Shown: positions 62,202 through 64,000 of the stretch, piece after piece
How the letters are laid out: each line of letters starts with the position of its first letter
Position numbering within the stretch: position 1 is the first letter of the stretch
Source of the DNA: Candidatus Levyibacteriota bacterium
GTDB taxonomy: Bacteria > Patescibacteria > Microgenomatia > Levybacterales > UBA12049
NCBI GenBank assembly: GCA_016186625.1
Contig: JACPLG010000007.1
Coordinates: 1 to 64,000 of the forward strand
DNA: 64,000 nt
Reading direction: 5' to 3'
Notes under the pieces: model-generated
What the model was told of the DNA's origin: nothing
What the model saw: only the letters and a program-made list of their open reading frames with translations
Databases searched by the model: none
Made by a program: the position numbers and the translations under genes

Positions 62202-63512
62202 ATGAATAAACCAACCTTCAAAATCATTTCTAAAGATGGAAAAGCGCGGGCCGGTGAGATCAAAACAGACCATGGCATCGTGCTGACTCCTGCTTTTTTG
62301 CCTGTAGGGACGAAGGCTACGGTAAAGAGTTTAACTCCGCAGCAATTAAAAGAGATTGGAATTGAGGCTGTTTTAGCAAACACATATCATCTGCATCTCC
62401 AGCCGGGAGAAGATACGATTGGAAAGCTTGGCGGATTGCATAAGTTTATGAATTGGAATAAACCTCTTATGACTGATTCCGGAGGATTTCAGGTTTTTTC
62501 TTTGGGGGTTGGGCTTGAAAAACCGGGAGTAAAATTCCTAAAAGATTTAGACTATGGAAGATTGAAGATAGAAAATAGAACTTTGAAGGTAGAAGATAGA
62601 AGATCGAACCATCATCCATCCTCCATCATCAATAATCTATCATCCACCGTCAATCCTCTATCGTCAAATGAAGAGTCGCGCCCTCGTTTAAACAGAATTA
62701 CAGAGGAGGGAGTGGAGTTTCAGTCTCATATTGATGGAAGCAAACACAAACTTACACCTGAACTATCTGTGGAAATCCAAGAGAAAATCGGTGCTGATCT
62801 CATCATAGCGTTTGATGATTTAGAGTCTCCGACATATTCTTTCGAACAAACAAAAAAAAGCTTGGAACTAACCAATCGCTGGGAACTCAGAAGTCTAAAA
62901 ACCCATTTAGCCTTCCAAGGCGTCGCCTTGGAGCCTCAAAGGCAGCTTTTGTATGGGGTCACCCACGGAGGGCAGTTTGAAAGCTTGCGGAGAGAATCGG
63001 CGAGATTTGTTGACAAACATTTTGATGCTGTAGCTTTGGGTGGAGCCCATCGCAACAAATCGAACATGTATCAGGTGATTGAATGGACCGTTGAAGAGCT
63101 CGATGAAGAAAAACCTAGACATATGTTGGGAATTGGAGAAGTGGATGATATTTTTGAGGTGATTGAGCGAGGAGTTGATACATTTGACTGCGTAATTCCA
63201 ACTCGGCTTGGACGAATGGGCCACGTTTTCATCTATCCTCCAGAAGGAAATATTAAGAATCGGTTCAGATACGATATAACCAAGTCCAAATATGCAAAAG
63301 ACCAGCGACCAATAGCCAAAGACTGCGACTGCTACGTTTGTCAAAATTTCACCCAAGCCTATATAAACCATCTATTTCGAAGCCGCGAACTCTTAGCTTA
63401 CACTCTTGCCACCTACCACAACGTTTATTTTATTAATGATTTAACCAACAAAATTCGCCAGGCTATTTTAAATAAGAAGTTTATTGAATTAAAGAAAAAA
63501 TGGTTACTGTAG
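62202..63512 (+). CDS. tgt: Queuine/preQ1 tRNA-ribosyltransferase with in-frame palindromic repeat
   Basis: 436 residues versus ~375-400 usual. Exchanges G34 in tRNAs with GUN anticodons for a 7-deazaguanine. Seen: VKSLTPQQLKEIGIEAVLANTYHLHLQPGEDTIGKLGGLHKFMNWNKPLMTDSGGFQVFSLG, SHIDGSKHKLTPELSVEIQEKIGADLIIAFDD (nucleophile Asp in the later part), GGAHRNKSNMYQVIEWTVEEL, VIPTRLGRMGHVF. Residues about 117-156 (LKIENRTLKVEDRR, then NHHPSSIINNLSST) are encoded by family P palindrome 62552-62668. They fall between FSLGVG and ITEEGVEFQSHIDG, a loop position, so folding may be kept. Confidence 0.93.
   Translation: MNKPTFKIISKDGKARAGEIKTDHGIVLTPAFLPVGTKATVKSLTPQQLKEIGIEAVLANTYHLHLQPGEDTIGKLGGLHKFMNWNKPLMTDSGGFQVFSLGVGLEKPGVKFLKDLDYGRLKIENRTLKVEDRRSNHHPSSIINNLSSTVNPLSSNEESRPRLNRITEEGVEFQSHIDGSKHKLTPELSVEIQEKIGADLIIAFDDLESPTYSFEQTKKSLELTNRWELRSLKTHLAFQGVALEPQRQLLYGVTHGGQFESLRRESARFVDKHFDAVALGGAHRNKSNMYQVIEWTVEELDEEKPRHMLGIGEVDDIFEVIERGVDTFDCVIPTRLGRMGHVFIYPPEGNIKNRFRYDITKSKYAKDQRPIAKDCDCYVCQNFTQAYINHLFRSRELLAYTLATYHNVYFINDLTNKIRQAILNKKFIELKKKWLL
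62552..62668. repeat. Palindromic repeat, family P, inside tgt
   Basis: Left arm TGGAAGATTGAAGATAGAAA and GGTAGAAGATAGAAGATCG; right arm CATCATCCATCCTCCATCAT and CCACCGTCAATCCTCTATCG. It is the same family as 6583-6712 and contributes about 39 codons in frame with no stop. Confidence 0.85.
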
Positions 63513-64000
63513 TTTTGCTTTTGAAGAGTCAGCCTGGACAGATCCGGGAGGAATTTCTTCGTTTTTAGCCACTTCATCAACTACCCTTTGTGCAGAACTG
63601 AGTATGATTTTTCTTAGCGCCTCATTATCTCCGGCTCCTTTTATCATCTCGTCAAACTTCATAAAAGTAGCTGTAAGAGGAGTTTTTGAACCTTCAGGTG
63701 GTGTCAATTGCTCTGTAACTGATCCAGACAGAGAGCTAAGATTTGGCTCGGTTGCTGAAGGAGACGCAGGCTCTACTGTTTGAGCAGGAGATAACGTTGG
63801 ATCCGATGAGGTTTGACCATCAAGAGAGGTTGTTGGGATCTCGGTCAGATCGTTAGAGGAAGGAGCTTCAGAGGGTTGAGTGGGCTCCGCAGGAGTTCCA
63901 GTAATGAGATTTGGTTCTACTCCTGGCTGTGGAGCATCAGGTATTGATGGAGGGACAATTCCTGGCTGCATGACTGGATTTTGAGCGGTTTCGGGAGATG
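63504..64000 (-). CDS. Pro/Ser/Thr-rich protein, N-terminus beyond the window edge
   Basis: The frame stays open to the window end (upstream codons read SPETAQNPV before the ATG at 63969-63971), so the true start may lie outside. Residues ~1-105 from that ATG are low-complexity (PSIPDAPQPGVEPN, TEIPTTSLDGQTSSDPT). The last ~50 form a charged helical end (FMKFDEMIKGAGDNEALRKIILSSAQRVVDEVAKNEEIPPG). It overlaps the tgt stop by 9 bp in convergent orientation. Function unknown; style resembles the disordered proteins near the T4SS locus. Confidence 0.6.
   Translation of the reverse strand, partial: SPETAQNPVMQPGIVPPSIPDAPQPGVEPNLITGTPAEPTQPSEAPSSNDLTEIPTTSLDGQTSSDPTLSPAQTVEPASPSATEPNLSSLSGSVTEQLTPPEGSKTPLTATFMKFDEMIKGAGDNEALRKIILSSAQRVVDEVAKNEEIPPGSVQADSSKAKLQ

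Overview
The window looks like chromosome from a low-GC member of the Candidate Phyla Radiation (Patescibacteria), most likely Microgenomates-like. Support comes from the gene set: a T4SS-type pilin/secretion locus with a PrgI-family protein and VirB4, adenosylcobalamin-dependent NrdJ with NrdR, two class A PBPs, DUF5667 and LytR_C proteins, many repeat-embedded 'four helix bundle' genes, and TGA used as stop. The lineage is inferred from gene content; no rRNA is present to confirm it.

Layout. 1-0.4 kb: 3' end of dnaN. 0.35-25.7 kb: a T4SS/pilus-like locus, mostly on the minus strand. It holds a PrgI-family protein, VirB4 ATPase, a VirB6-like membrane protein, a membrane protein with a C-terminal lytic-transglycosylase-like domain, a secreted HExxH protein, five T4SS_pilin-like subunits (two sharing a 95-bp identical block), a 1239-residue unknown protein, an ATPase-winged-helix regulator, and four 'four helix bundle' (23S rRNA IVS-protein family) genes, one frameshifted. 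A VirD4-like coupling ATPase lies apart at 55-57.6 kb. 23.5-27.4 kb: a Ser/Arg tRNA cluster with a decayed tRNA relic and a NUDIX gene. 27.4-48.7 kb: housekeeping and envelope genes: comF, tmRNA/smpB, SpoIID-like protein, LytR_C protein, epimerase, two PBP1A paralogues, HicAB, CvpA-CAP fusion, pgk, CBS protein. 48.7-54.9 kb: the nucleotide/B12 region, with an NrdR-box promoter, nrdR, nrdJ, a cobalamin-riboswitch-like leader, a DUF4430 protein, a DUF6580-like ECF S-component candidate, and PduO-type adenosyltransferase. 57.6-64 kb: Xer recombinase, FtsB/DivIC-like protein, YdcF-like protein, GIY-YIG protein, a structured region with an fMet-like cloverleaf, tRNA-Met, murD, tgt and a partial gene.

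Two themes run through the window. First, at least eight families of short palindromic repeats fill intergenic space, flank the four-helix-bundle genes, nest inside each other, and occur in frame inside tgt, pgk, comF and other genes. Second, many transcription-unit-leading genes have a -10 hexamer only 6-8 nt before the ATG, which implies leaderless mRNAs.

The most system-like finding is the riboswitch-headed B12 capture/uptake/activation set next to the B12-dependent ribonucleotide reductase. The most unusual genome-level finding is the palindromic-element/four-helix-bundle association. All family names are from reading the translated sequence; no database search was run.
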